Source: Ignavibacteria bacterium
Lineage (GTDB): Bacteria; Bacteroidota; Ignavibacteria; Tepidaquicellales; Tepidaquicellaceae
DNA length: 64,000 nucleotides
NCBI GenBank assembly: GCA_016709315.1
Contig: JADJMZ010000001.1
Location: 1,240,001 to 1,304,000 of the forward strand
Reading direction: 5' to 3'
Under the pieces are notes generated by a model. The model made no database searches and had not been told where the DNA came from. It worked only from the letters and a program-made list of their open reading frames with translations. Each line of letters starts with the position of its first letter. Positions within the stretch are counted from its first letter, which is position 1. Shown here piece by piece: positions 10,048 to 19,462 of the stretch. Made by a program: the position numbers and the translations under genes.

Positions 10048-10857
10048 GTGGAAGAATATTTAATTCATACAAAAGATTCATTTAACAGAATCGCTGATGC
10101 GTTTGATGAAGAAGATCAGGAAAACGGTATTCTCCAGTGGATGCGGAACAGTGTTTACGAAATTTACTTGTCGAACTTTAAAAAAGGAGATAAGCTTCTT
10201 GAGCTCAATGCAGGTACCGGAATTGACGCTGTTTATCTTGCTTCAAAAGAAATCAATGTCTTTGCAACTGATATTTCCGATGAAATGATTTCTAAAATCA
10301 AAGTAAAGATCAGTGAAAAGAATTTACAGGAAATGGTAAGAGCGGAAAATTATTCTTTTGATGATTTAGATAAAATAAATGAAAAAGATTTTGACGGAGC
10401 TGTATCAAACTTCGGAGGATTAAACTGTATCAACGATTTTGACCGGCTCTCTGAATCACTGGGAGAGCGGATCAAACCGGGCGGAAAGTTTATTGCTGTT
10501 GTTATGAATTCATTTTGTCCATGGGAGATTTTTTATTATTTGCTTAAATCAGATACATCGAATGCATTCAGAAGATTTAACAAAGAAGGGATTGAAGCTA
10601 ATCTGAGTGAATTTAAAATTAAAACTTTTTATTTCTCGCCTGCAGATTTTGGAGACAGGTTCGGGAAATACTTTGAAACCGAAAAAATATATTCGCATGG
10701 ACTTTTTACGCCTCCACCGTATTTGTACGGAATTTATAACAGGGCGAGGCCTGTAATCAAAGCTTTTATGAAACTGGATAATATTACAAAAGGCATATAT
10801 CCTCTGAACAGGATCGGTGATCATTTTGTGATTATCCTGAAGCGGAAACAAAACTGA
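10048..10857 (+). CDS. Class I SAM-dependent methyltransferase
   Basis: The 269-residue protein starts at GTG, four bases after the radical SAM stop. Motif I is LLELNAGTGIDAVYLA, followed by the acidic strand FATDISDEMISKI and the GGxxNCINDF and IKPGGKFIAVV blocks of Rossmann-fold methyltransferases. The second half (residues 165-269) is lineage-specific. It includes YLYGIYNRARPVIKAFM, which resembles methyltransferases acting on lipid or polyketide-like substrates. It probably works with the radical SAM enzyme next to it. The acceptor atom cannot be predicted. Confidence 0.8.
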   Translation: MEEYLIHTKDSFNRIADAFDEEDQENGILQWMRNSVYEIYLSNFKKGDKLLELNAGTGIDAVYLASKEINVFATDISDEMISKIKVKISEKNLQEMVRAENYSFDDLDKINEKDFDGAVSNFGGLNCINDFDRLSESLGERIKPGGKFIAVVMNSFCPWEIFYYLLKSDTSNAFRRFNKEGIEANLSEFKIKTFYFSPADFGDRFGKYFETEKIYSHGLFTPPPYLYGIYNRARPVIKAFMKLDNITKGIYPLNRIGDHFVIILKRKQN

Positions 10858-10863
10858 TTAAAG

Positions 10864-12696
10864 ATGACCGGTATTTTCAACAACAGATCTTATCACGCTA
10901 TTCTGTTTTTTATCCTGCTTGCATTATTTTTTAGTTTTGTTTTTTTTCCTTCCTTAAAAAAGATCAATACAGATTTTCCGAATTACTATGTATCAGCGAA
11001 TATGCTTCTCGACGGAGCAGATCTCAAACTCGCTTATGATAATGTTGAGTTTAACAAACAGGTTCTTTTTTACGGAATAGAAAATCAGATAGTGTCATTT
11101 GTACCTTATCCGCCTGTAAACTCATTGCTTATGCTGCCTGTTGCCAGGCTTGATCCGCTTACCGCTAAACTGATCTGGAACAGTCTGAATTTATTGTTTT
11201 TTCTTCTTAGTGTTTTTTTTATTTCTAAAATATCCGGTCTGAATATATTTCTGACAGGAATATTGTTCTTCATATCAGGTTATGCATTTGTAAATAATTT
11301 TTTCTTCGGACAGGCGTATCTGCTTGTTCTGTTATTCTTCTCAGCTTCACTCTATTTCTTATTTAAGGAAAAAGACTTATTGTCCGCTTTCCTGTTTTCC
11401 TTGAGCGTACTTTTAAAATTCTATACAATATTTTTCCTTATTCTGTTTTTGTGCAGAAAAAAATTCAAGTTCGTTTTTGCTTCCGTTGTTTTTATTCTTC
11501 TTCTTAATTTATTAGTGATTATCATAACAGGATGGGACATAAACATTTATTATTATTCAACAATACTGCCGCGTATCAGCGACGGATGGATAGGTACAGT
11601 ATATGCTCCGGAGTTTCAGTCAGTAACATCATTGCTTCATACATTGTTTTACCGTGAACTATCACTGAATCCGAGTCCCGTGGCAGAAAGCCCTGAGCTT
11701 TACTTTATTTTTAAATATATATTTTATTTCGGAATCGTTCTCACTTCGGTTATTGCAGTTATGAATACCGGAGCGGGTAAAGATGAAAATTCCTTTAAAA
11801 TGCTGATCCCAGTATTTTCTTTTGTCTGTATGCTGCTTCTCCCAGTAAATGCTTCTTATCAGTATGTGATCTTAATTCCTGCAATTGCCATTCTTGTCCG
11901 TCATTACATCACTGAAAAAAAATATATTCAGACGTTATTATTATTGAGTCTGTTTTTTATTATGAACAGTCCGTTATCAGTTTATATCATTAACATCACC
12001 AAAAACAAACCTTACTTTTTATTAGGGTACATAAAGCTGTTCATACTGATAATTTTCTGGATCACCGGATTATATTTAAGCGTTAAATCATTTATGAATA
12101 ATATTTCAAAAACGACTCTGCTTAGATATACTTATGTTTATGTATTTCTGATTCTCATCTTTACTAAAATATCAATTTCGCAGATTAGCGATGATAATGA
12201 CGGCGCTGAAAATATACTTATCAATTCAAATTACCTTATCTCAATGCCAACTGTTAAAAACGAATACATTATTTTTACTGAATGCAGGAATGAGAAATTC
12301 ATTCTGAACTCTAACTTCGGATTTAAATCAGAAAGTGATAATTATTTTAATCCCAATTTTGTAAATAACAATGAAATAGAATATACGACTTTCGGCAAGG
12401 GCAAAACTATTTACAAAAGATTTTCCTTACATACTTTTGATAATACTCAAACAGCAAAGCCGACTGATACAGATCCAGCAAGGTATTCCGCTGATAAAAC
12501 GATGAAATGTTATTCAGCTAACGGACATATATTCCTTGAGAGAATCAATGAAAATAAAATTGAGCAGATAACTTCCGGGAGTTCGTTCAATTATTTTCCG
12601 GTATTCAATGGCGATGATTCCGGGATAATATTTTGTTCGGACAGAGGAAGAGGAGTCGGATTTACAGCTTTGTATGAAATTAAAATTATAAAATAA
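10864..12696 (+). CDS. GT87-type membrane glycosyltransferase with C-terminal WD40/PD40-like tail
   Basis: A 610-residue protein with about eleven transmembrane helices in residues 1-435. The first periplasmic loop contains INTDFPNYYVSANMLLDGADL, the TDFxxYY...A signature of GT87 (DUF2029) GT-C glycosyltransferases, which take sugars from polyprenyl-phosphate donors. Residues 436-610 are soluble. They end in NYFPVFNGDDSGIIFCSDRG, a single PD40/TolB-type propeller blade motif, which is an unusual appendage for this family. The gene begins six bases after the methyltransferase stop. Sugar transfer on the periplasmic face to a lipid or glycan is likely. Confidence 0.75.
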   Translation: MTGIFNNRSYHAILFFILLALFFSFVFFPSLKKINTDFPNYYVSANMLLDGADLKLAYDNVEFNKQVLFYGIENQIVSFVPYPPVNSLLMLPVARLDPLTAKLIWNSLNLLFFLLSVFFISKISGLNIFLTGILFFISGYAFVNNFFFGQAYLLVLLFFSASLYFLFKEKDLLSAFLFSLSVLLKFYTIFFLILFLCRKKFKFVFASVVFILLLNLLVIIITGWDINIYYYSTILPRISDGWIGTVYAPEFQSVTSLLHTLFYRELSLNPSPVAESPELYFIFKYIFYFGIVLTSVIAVMNTGAGKDENSFKMLIPVFSFVCMLLLPVNASYQYVILIPAIAILVRHYITEKKYIQTLLLLSLFFIMNSPLSVYIINITKNKPYFLLGYIKLFILIIFWITGLYLSVKSFMNNISKTTLLRYTYVYVFLILIFTKISISQISDDNDGAENILINSNYLISMPTVKNEYIIFTECRNEKFILNSNFGFKSESDNYFNPNFVNNNEIEYTTFGKGKTIYKRFSLHTFDNTQTAKPTDTDPARYSADKTMKCYSANGHIFLERINENKIEQITSGSSFNYFPVFNGDDSGIIFCSDRGRGVGFTALYEIKIIK

Positions 12697-12711
12697 TTAT
12701 AGATAAGAATA

Positions 12712-13911
12712 ATGTCCATTTCTTTAATGAAAATTATTGATGAGTATGCTGGCAGAATAATAATGTATTTTATTTCCGTTTTTAAAAATATTAACGGAAA
12801 CAATATCATTAATACTGATATCAGCCACAAAAATATACTTTTCATAAAATTCTGGGGAATAGGCAGCATTATACTTACAACAGCCGCTGTAAGAAAAGTT
12901 AAAGCAACTTACCCTGATGCAAAAATCTTTTTTCTTACTCTCAATACTAACATGGAGATATGCAAAGAAATCAAATGCGCGGATGAAATAATATCAATAA
13001 ATATTTCAAATCCCTTTAATTTTATAACTGATTTTTACAAAAAGACTTTCGATTTGAGAAAGAATAATTTTGATATTATTTATGACTTTGAATTTTACAC
13101 ATATTTTTCCGCAATTATTGTTTCTTTGATGAAATGCAAAAAAAGTTTCGGGTTTGATAATTTAAAAAATAACCGCAAAATAGTCTTCACACAAACCATA
13201 CCTTTCGAAGACAAAATACATACAAAAGATAATTTTATTCATCTTGTAAATACTGATGAGTCTGTTCTTTCAGGAAATTATGTTAATGATGAACTTCCTT
13301 CGCTGAGCGCAATTACTTCTAATGCAAACGGCGGAATGAAAATCACAATCAATGTTAATGCAAGCAAGCTTGCATACGAGAGACGGCTTCCGGGAGAATA
13401 CTATGTTAAGATGACGGACTTTATTGCAGAGCATTTCAGTTGCAAAGTTATTCTGACAGGATCTGATGATGAAGCTGAATACGTTGAAAATATTTACAGA
13501 CAAGTTAAAGAGAAAAACCATGTTGATAATCTTTGCGGGAAAACATCCGTTAAGGAACTAATCTCCGTGATTAAATCATCCGCATGTCTGATAACAAACG
13601 ACAGCGGACCTTTGCACATTGCATCCGCTCTGAATATTCCGGTTATTGCTTTCTTCGGACCGGAATCTCCTCAAAGATATGGTCCGCTTAGCTGTAAAAG
13701 TTTAGTTTTCTATAAGCATCTTGAATGCAGTCCATGCATGAGCGTCAGCAATTCAAAAACTGTAAACTGCATTTACGATTCGCCGAAATGCATGGAACAG
13801 TTTGATATAACTGACGTGATCAGAAAAGTAAATAAATTTATAAGAGAGCTGAAAGTTCCAGAGAAGATTAAAGAAACAAAAATACAGAATCTTAAACGAA
13901 ACCAATTGTAA
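12712..13911 (+). CDS. Glycosyltransferase family 9 (heptosyltransferase-like)
   Basis: The N-terminal domain opens with NILFIKFWGIGSIILTTAAVRKV, the ADP-heptose:LPS heptosyltransferase start (RxxxxGD in classical members, here KFWGIGS). The C-terminal domain has LITNDSGPLHIASALNIPVIAFFGPESPQRYGP, the donor-binding signature of GT9. The cysteine-rich end (LECSPCMSVSN) is also seen in many GT9 proteins. The first 38 residues contain one hydrophobic stretch. It lies 15 bases after the GT87 gene. It likely adds a sugar, perhaps a heptose, to a lipid-bound acceptor at the cytoplasmic face. Position within the cluster suggests a surface glycolipid. Confidence 0.85.
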   Translation: MSISLMKIIDEYAGRIIMYFISVFKNINGNNIINTDISHKNILFIKFWGIGSIILTTAAVRKVKATYPDAKIFFLTLNTNMEICKEIKCADEIISINISNPFNFITDFYKKTFDLRKNNFDIIYDFEFYTYFSAIIVSLMKCKKSFGFDNLKNNRKIVFTQTIPFEDKIHTKDNFIHLVNTDESVLSGNYVNDELPSLSAITSNANGGMKITINVNASKLAYERRLPGEYYVKMTDFIAEHFSCKVILTGSDDEAEYVENIYRQVKEKNHVDNLCGKTSVKELISVIKSSACLITNDSGPLHIASALNIPVIAFFGPESPQRYGPLSCKSLVFYKHLECSPCMSVSNSKTVNCIYDSPKCMEQFDITDVIRKVNKFIRELKVPEKIKETKIQNLKRNQL

Positions 13912-13914
13912 ATT

Positions 13915-14667
13915 ATGCAAAATCATCCTTTGAAATACATTGATAAAATAAAAAATAAGTTTAAAAAGAAAAAACCTGTCCGTAAACTTTCATCCCGTGA
14001 AGCATACCGGTTATGGTCTTCATTTTATGATGATCAGCCCGATAATGCGGTACTTTTTCTTGAAGAAAAATTGTTTACAGAAATGATATCTGCTATAACA
14101 TTTAAAGATAAAAAAATACTCGACATTGGCTGCGGCACAGGGAGGCACTGGAAAGAATTATTAAGCTTTGATCCGGCAGGAGTGACCGGAGTTGACAGTT
14201 CGGGTGAAATGCTCAGTAAACTATTAAGTAAATTCCCGGGATCTACGGTTTATGTTTCAGATAACAATTCACTTGAATCTCTGAAAGACTGTTCGTTTGA
14301 TATTGTGATATCAACACTTACAATAGGACATATAAAAGAAATCGAAAAATATTTTTATGAATGGAATAAAAAACTCAGGCCAGGAGGTGAAATAATTATA
14401 ACTGATTTTCATCCTGATGCATTTTCATCAGGTATGAAAAGAAGTTTTCCTTTGAAAAACGAAGTGATAGAAGTTGAAAACTATTTATATGATATCGCAT
14501 TTCTGAATAAAATATTTTCAGAATTAAAGTGGGATGTGATTTCGCTTTATCAAAAAGCAATTGACAACGATGTCAGACATTTATTCGAGAAGCAAAACTT
14601 TACTTCCGCATTCAGTAAATATTTCGGAACTCCGCTGATCACAGGTATTCATCTGAAAAAAAAGTGA
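13915..14667 (+). CDS. Class I SAM-dependent methyltransferase (type 11)
   Basis: The 250-residue protein has the UbiE/COQ5-like Methyltransf_11 core: motif I KILDIGCGTGRHW, acidic strand VTGVDSSGEML, motif II SFDIVISTLTIGHI and KLRPGGEIIITDFHPD. Residues 20-45 (KLSSREAYRLWSSFYDDQPDN) are a lid helix typical of small-molecule methyltransferases. It starts four bases after the GT9 stop and its own stop overlaps the next GTG start in GTGA, so it is translationally coupled. It is the second methyltransferase in the operon, which suggests at least two methylation steps. Confidence 0.83.
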   Translation: MQNHPLKYIDKIKNKFKKKKPVRKLSSREAYRLWSSFYDDQPDNAVLFLEEKLFTEMISAITFKDKKILDIGCGTGRHWKELLSFDPAGVTGVDSSGEMLSKLLSKFPGSTVYVSDNNSLESLKDCSFDIVISTLTIGHIKEIEKYFYEWNKKLRPGGEIIITDFHPDAFSSGMKRSFPLKNEVIEVENYLYDIAFLNKIFSELKWDVISLYQKAIDNDVRHLFEKQNFTSAFSKYFGTPLITGIHLKKK

Positions 14668-15836
14668 TATTAAAAAATCTGCATATTGTAGGCAAAGACA
14701 GTGATAGTATGGATATACATATTAAAGGCGATACTATTGTAAGTATAAGAAATTCCACAGATAAAGATATTTTTAATGATGATATAAAACTAAATTTTGA
14801 AAACTGTATTGCATTTCCCGGACTCATAAATTCACATGATCATCTGGAATATAATCTGTATCCCCGCCTTGGTCATAAAATTTACAGGGATTATGTAGAA
14901 TGGGGAAATGACATACACATAAAGGATAAAGAATTAATAAATTCAATCGAGTCCGTTCCGGCAGAACTGAGATTACAATACGGAGTAATTAAAAATTTAA
15001 TTTGCGGTGTTACGTCCGTTGCGCATCACGGTTCGTATAATCCTGCATTGAATTATTCGCCTGTCACAATTATAAGAAAAGGTACATGCATTCATTCAGT
15101 CCGTCTTGGCGGCAGATGGAAATATAAAATTAATTTACCAAAAAGCGGAGAGCCGTACACCATACATACCGGAGAGGGAACGAATACTGAATCCTCAAGG
15201 GAGATCGACCAGCTCATACGATGGAATTTATTCAACAGAAGACTGATAGGCATACACGGAATAGCGATGACAGAAGAGCAGAGTAAAAATTTTTCAGCAG
15301 TAATATGGTGTCCTGATTCAAATATATTTTTATTTGGCAAGACTGCCGATATAATTTCATTAAAAAAGAATACAGCGATATTGTTTGGGACTGATTCTAC
15401 GCTTACAGCTGACGGAAACATTTTCGAGAACTTAAGAACTGCAAGGAAACTGAATTTGCTTAGCGACACGGAACTTTTCCATTCTTTAACTAAGACAGCC
15501 GCAGAAGTCTGGGGTTTAAATAACTGCGGCAGCATTGAAGAAGGAAAAATTACGGACATAGTTATAGCCAGGCAAAATTCGGACAATATTTATGAGTCAT
15601 TCTACAATACCAATCCTGAGGACATACTATTAATTTTAAAAAACGGAGAAGTTGTTCTATTTGACCGGACAATAAAAGAATCCCTAAGAGGAGTGATGAA
15701 GCATACAAAGAGTTTTAATGAAATTAATATCAAAGGACATATTAAATATGCAGATTATCCAGTCGGAGAAATAATAAAAAAACTCAAAGCGCTGAAAACA
15801 GGAACAGAAATTCATTTAAATGATAATTTTATTTAA
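14664..15836 (+). CDS. Metal-dependent amidohydrolase (TRZ/ATZ-type)
   Basis: The 390-residue protein starts at GTG overlapping the previous stop. It keeps the full amidohydrolase metal set: HxH at H58 and H60 (PGLINSHDH), H168 in HTGEGTNTE, H198 in IGIHGIAM and D244 in FGTDSTLT, with the intervening WCPDSNIFLFG. These features put it near SAH/methylthioadenosine deaminases, guanine deaminases and triazine hydrolases. The HTGEG form (in place of HxAE) is divergent. It could deaminate a nucleoside-like intermediate or open a cyclic amide. As the last gene of the cluster it either tailors the product or recycles an S-adenosyl by-product. Confidence 0.8.
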   Translation: MILKNLHIVGKDSDSMDIHIKGDTIVSIRNSTDKDIFNDDIKLNFENCIAFPGLINSHDHLEYNLYPRLGHKIYRDYVEWGNDIHIKDKELINSIESVPAELRLQYGVIKNLICGVTSVAHHGSYNPALNYSPVTIIRKGTCIHSVRLGGRWKYKINLPKSGEPYTIHTGEGTNTESSREIDQLIRWNLFNRRLIGIHGIAMTEEQSKNFSAVIWCPDSNIFLFGKTADIISLKKNTAILFGTDSTLTADGNIFENLRTARKLNLLSDTELFHSLTKTAAEVWGLNNCGSIEEGKITDIVIARQNSDNIYESFYNTNPEDILLILKNGEVVLFDRTIKESLRGVMKHTKSFNEINIKGHIKYADYPVGEIIKKLKALKTGTEIHLNDNFI

Positions 15837-15910
15837 TATTGTAAACACGAAATGTATAGATGCCCAAATTAGGCGTCACTATGTAAAAACTTTTTGAATC
15901 TGTAAAATTT

Positions 15911-17167
15911 TCAGATGACTTTTTTGTACTCGGTGAAATCTTTTTTAATCCTGTCTCTGTAAAAATAGACCAGCACGCCGAAAAGGAATACGATGAAAGC
16001 TCCCGTTCTGATTGCAAAACCGGTTCCCATATTTTCGGAGAGAAGTCCTACCTCGAAATTTCCCAGAGGAGTCAGTCCCATGAACATAAAGATATAAATA
16101 CTAAGTACGCGTCCGCGGAATTCACTCTTAACGAGTCTTTGAATGGTAGTGTTTATCATTGCGAACTGTGAAAGCAATCCGAATCCTGCAAAGAAAAGCA
16201 GAACCAGAGCTAATGTGAGATTTGTCGTAAAGCTGAATAATATTATGCAGACCGAAAAAAGTGTGTTCCCTCCGAGTATGAAATAAACTGAAGAAACTTT
16301 CTTTGAGAACAAGCCGATGAGAAGCGTAGCGCTCAATGCTCCGAGACCTCCGGCAGCATACATATAACCAAGTCCGGCAGCATCAAGATAAAATTCATTA
16401 GCTGCGATCAAAGGCATTACGGTAGAGTAAGACCATCCGAATACGGATGAAACTGCCGTGAATATTATCAGCATTCTTATTATCGGATGTGAAAACGAAT
16501 AGACAAGACCTTCCTTTATAGCAGTAAGAGTCCCTGTTTTCTTTTCTGCGATTATACTTTCAATGTTCATAGACCACAGAGCGGCAATTACAGCAATATA
16601 GCTTAAACCATTGATCAGAAAAGCTCCGCCTGTACCAATCCATGCAATGAGTAATCCTGCAATACCCGGACCGATGACACGCGCTGCATTGAATGTTGCT
16701 GAGTTAAGAGCAATAGCGGAAGGGATCTGATCTTTGAATACAAGTTCGGCTACGAATGCCTGCCTTGCGGGAATATCTATCGCTGCGACAGTTCCCATTA
16801 AAAAAGCAATTATCGCTATTTCCCAGATATTGATCACATTGAATACAGTCAGAATGCCGAGAGTTATTGCAAGTATCATTGCGGATCCCTGTGTGATAAA
16901 AAGTATCTTCTTTTTCGGAAATCTGTCAACGATAACGCCTCCGAATAAAGTAAAGAATAATGAAGGAAGCGAGCCAAGAGCAGTTATAAGTCCTATCAGA
17001 AAAGCTGAGTTGGTCATTTTCAAAACAAGCCATCCGAGCGCAACTATCTGCAGCCATGTTCCTATGAGAGAAATCAGTTGTCCGCTGAAATATAATTTAT
17101 AATTTCTGCTTTTGAAAGCTGGGAAAGCTGTTATTAATATATTTGTTAACTTAGAATTATCCGGCAT
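15911..17167 (-). CDS. MFS transporter, EntS/TMS type
   Basis: A 418-residue protein with about twelve transmembrane helices. The N-terminal half has FSGQLISLIGTWLQIVALGWLVLKMT and FGGVIVDRFPKKKIL, the loop 2-3 GxxxDRxxRR-type motif of MFS exporters in the enterobactin exporter EntS/TMS family. The motif GLLSQFAMINTTIQRLVKSEFRGRVLSIY is also characteristic. The substrate is unknown. The family exports siderophores, macrolides and other metabolites. It is convergent with the amidohydrolase gene, so it is not in the cluster transcript, though it could still export its product. Confidence 0.85.
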   Translation of the reverse strand: MPDNSKLTNILITAFPAFKSRNYKLYFSGQLISLIGTWLQIVALGWLVLKMTNSAFLIGLITALGSLPSLFFTLFGGVIVDRFPKKKILFITQGSAMILAITLGILTVFNVINIWEIAIIAFLMGTVAAIDIPARQAFVAELVFKDQIPSAIALNSATFNAARVIGPGIAGLLIAWIGTGGAFLINGLSYIAVIAALWSMNIESIIAEKKTGTLTAIKEGLVYSFSHPIIRMLIIFTAVSSVFGWSYSTVMPLIAANEFYLDAAGLGYMYAAGGLGALSATLLIGLFSKKVSSVYFILGGNTLFSVCIILFSFTTNLTLALVLLFFAGFGLLSQFAMINTTIQRLVKSEFRGRVLSIYIFMFMGLTPLGNFEVGLLSENMGTGFAIRTGAFIVFLFGVLVYFYRDRIKKDFTEYKKVI

Positions 17168-17478
17168 AAAATTATCGCAGAATTTTATTGATATGAAATT
17201 AATGTATCAGATTAAAATTTCATTTGCAAAAGAATTTAACGATAGGTGAGACTAATTTCTAATTAAATATTTTGGGAAAGTTGTGAAATGATTCAATACT
17301 GTACCGAACTTAATTTTAACGCCGAGACTCTCGCTTAGCGAGGCAAGCAGAGACGCAGAGGCTCTCATTGTCTCTGTGTCACTGTGTTGAAAATGATTAA
17401 TTGTTTTGAGACACTCTCTTCAGGCGTAGAGATTGGAACGAGAAGTAATAATTAATAATTTTAAAAATCATATACATA
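17168..17478. repeat. Intergenic repeat with dyads (CGCAGAG / CTCTGTGTC type)
   Basis: This gap holds ACGCCGAGACTCTCGC and the perfect short palindrome CTCGCT-T-AGCGAG. AAGCAGAGACGCAGAGGCTC and GTCTCTGTGTCACTGTGTT follow, then TTTTGAGACACTCTCTT. The CAGAGACGCAGAG and CTCTGTGTC parts can pair imperfectly. The last string recurs with one change near 42954, so this is a dispersed intergenic element and not unique DNA. No gene is visible. Confidence 0.55.
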
Positions 17479-19449
17479 TCACTTCACATATACCATTTTT
17501 CCGGTCTTTGAAAAAAGTAAATTAGTTTCTTCATAATCCATTGCTTCAATAGAGTATAAATATATTCCTGATGATAGACCTGCAGGAATAAATTCAGTTC
17601 TGTGGTCGCCTTCTCTCTGTTTTTCATTTATCAGAACTGTTATCTCTTTCCCCAGAAGATCATAAATTCTGATCTTTACAAACGAAGGTTTGCCGAGCTG
17701 ATAAGATATAGTAGTGGAAGGATTGAAAGGATTCGGATAATTCTGATATAAAATAAAATTCACAGGTAGTATATTTTCACCGCGTACATCTTTAAGGATA
17801 TAATTGTATGGATCTATTTTAAAATTTACTGGTCTGCTGCTGAGATCAAAATCAAATATCTGAAACTGCGAATTATTGAATACAGTAAAAATCGTATCAC
17901 CTGTCAGAGTCATAATTTTAATTTTCATTGGCATTGAAAAGAAAGAAGGACTGGAGTTTACATCCTGAAGTATTTCAATAGAAGCTCTGTACTGAGCTGT
18001 CCCTGTGTTTGTAACGGTCCAGCTAACATTGTACTTCGGATAATTCTCGCCGTAAATCCATTCATTGAAAAAATAACTCAGATCGGATCCGTAAACACTT
18101 TCCGCAACATTCTGAAAATCTTCCGTGACTGCAGTTTTGTATGCAAGAGAAGTATCGGACACATAATTTCTAATGATACTGAAAAAAACCGAATCTCCTG
18201 TAATGCCTCTTAACATGTGAAGGACAGAGCATCCTTTGGCATAACTTCTGTTACCGCTGAATATTTGTTCTATAGAATTTACATCCTGAACATAAACAGA
18301 TCCCGTGGCGAGCTTTGAATCTGAAAATCTGAATTTAATAAACTCATCATAGGCAGATGCACCGAATGTATTTTCCTGATAGATCGCTTCGCCGTAAGTT
18401 GCAAAGCCCTCATTGAGCCAGATATTTTCCCAGTTGCGGCAGGTTATCTTATCACCGAACCACTGGTGCGCAAGTTCGTGAGCAATAATATTGTCAAAGA
18501 AAGCACCCATCGAAGAAATTGTCTGATGCTCCATTCCGGCATTCCTGCCAAATTCAGCATGTCCGTATTTTTCACTTATAAAAGGATACAAGCCGAATTT
18601 TAAGGAAAACAATTCAAGCATGTAATTTGTTTTATCAAGCTGAGGTTTGAGTGATTCCAGGTTTTCGGGATAAATATAATTCACAACTGGCATTGAATCA
18701 CTGAGCGAATATCTGAAGAAAGAGTTATACTGCTCATAATTAGAAATGGCAAGAGAGATAAGATAATTAGCGATAGGGTATGAATTATGCCATTTGAAAG
18801 TATGCGTACCGTCGGAATTATTTTCAACGTTTTTCAATATTCCGTTTGAAACAGCAGTCAGATCGTCTGCGCATCTCAGCCAAACATCAGAAGAATCAGC
18901 TTTATCAGAAGGAACATTTTTGCAGGGAAACCAGTCGCTCGAACCGAAGGGTTCGCTAAGATTCCAAACCGAAGGTTCATTATTATGTGAGCCGAAAATA
19001 AAACTTCCGAATCCTGTAGGAACAGGCACGCCTCTGTAGTAAATTGTCACCTGGATATCGTCTCCTGAATTCACGGAAGAAGCAAGACTTATATTCACTC
19101 TGTCCATCAGATGAGAAAATAAAAGTCTTTGATTTCCTGAGATAACGGAATCTATTGTAAGATTATTACTGAGATCATAAAAAACTTCGGAAAGATTATT
19201 TACAAGAGATATGCTGTTTATAGAAACTTCACCTGTTAAGTAATCAGGGTTATTAGTAATTTTAAGATAAAGTTTATAATAAATTACATTAACGTTAGTA
19301 TCGCTTTTGTAATCAGATCTTAAGCGCTTAACTTGTTCAGAATGAATGTCTCTTTCAATATCTGACACTGATATTTCATTTGTCTGAGACAGTGAAACTG
19401 AGACGGAAAGAATAATGAATACTGACAAATATAAAATACTCTTAGCCAT
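17479..19449 (-). CDS. Secreted M1-family zinc aminopeptidase with T9SS sorting tail
   Basis: The 656-residue protein has a signal peptide (1-22, ending SLSQT). A gluzincin catalytic domain holds HELAH at 324-328, with the third zinc ligand E347 in LNEGFA. The exopeptidase loop is GMEHQ at 305-309 in place of the usual GxMEN. The C-terminal 85 residues are a type A sorting domain (NYPNPFNPSTTISY, then IRIYDLLGKEI, ending KMVYVK), so the enzyme should be exported through the T9SS and anchored or released at the surface. It probably trims peptides in the periplasm or outside the cell. The barrel-protein gene upstream ends 14 bases before its start. Confidence 0.92.
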   Translation of the reverse strand: MAKSILYLSVFIILSVSVSLSQTNEISVSDIERDIHSEQVKRLRSDYKSDTNVNVIYYKLYLKITNNPDYLTGEVSINSISLVNNLSEVFYDLSNNLTIDSVISGNQRLLFSHLMDRVNISLASSVNSGDDIQVTIYYRGVPVPTGFGSFIFGSHNNEPSVWNLSEPFGSSDWFPCKNVPSDKADSSDVWLRCADDLTAVSNGILKNVENNSDGTHTFKWHNSYPIANYLISLAISNYEQYNSFFRYSLSDSMPVVNYIYPENLESLKPQLDKTNYMLELFSLKFGLYPFISEKYGHAEFGRNAGMEHQTISSMGAFFDNIIAHELAHQWFGDKITCRNWENIWLNEGFATYGEAIYQENTFGASAYDEFIKFRFSDSKLATGSVYVQDVNSIEQIFSGNRSYAKGCSVLHMLRGITGDSVFFSIIRNYVSDTSLAYKTAVTEDFQNVAESVYGSDLSYFFNEWIYGENYPKYNVSWTVTNTGTAQYRASIEILQDVNSSPSFFSMPMKIKIMTLTGDTIFTVFNNSQFQIFDFDLSSRPVNFKIDPYNYILKDVRGENILPVNFILYQNYPNPFNPSTTISYQLGKPSFVKIRIYDLLGKEITVLINEKQREGDHRTEFIPAGLSSGIYLYSIEAMDYEETNLLFSKTGKMVYVK

Positions 19450-19462
19450 ATCAGAAAATTTT

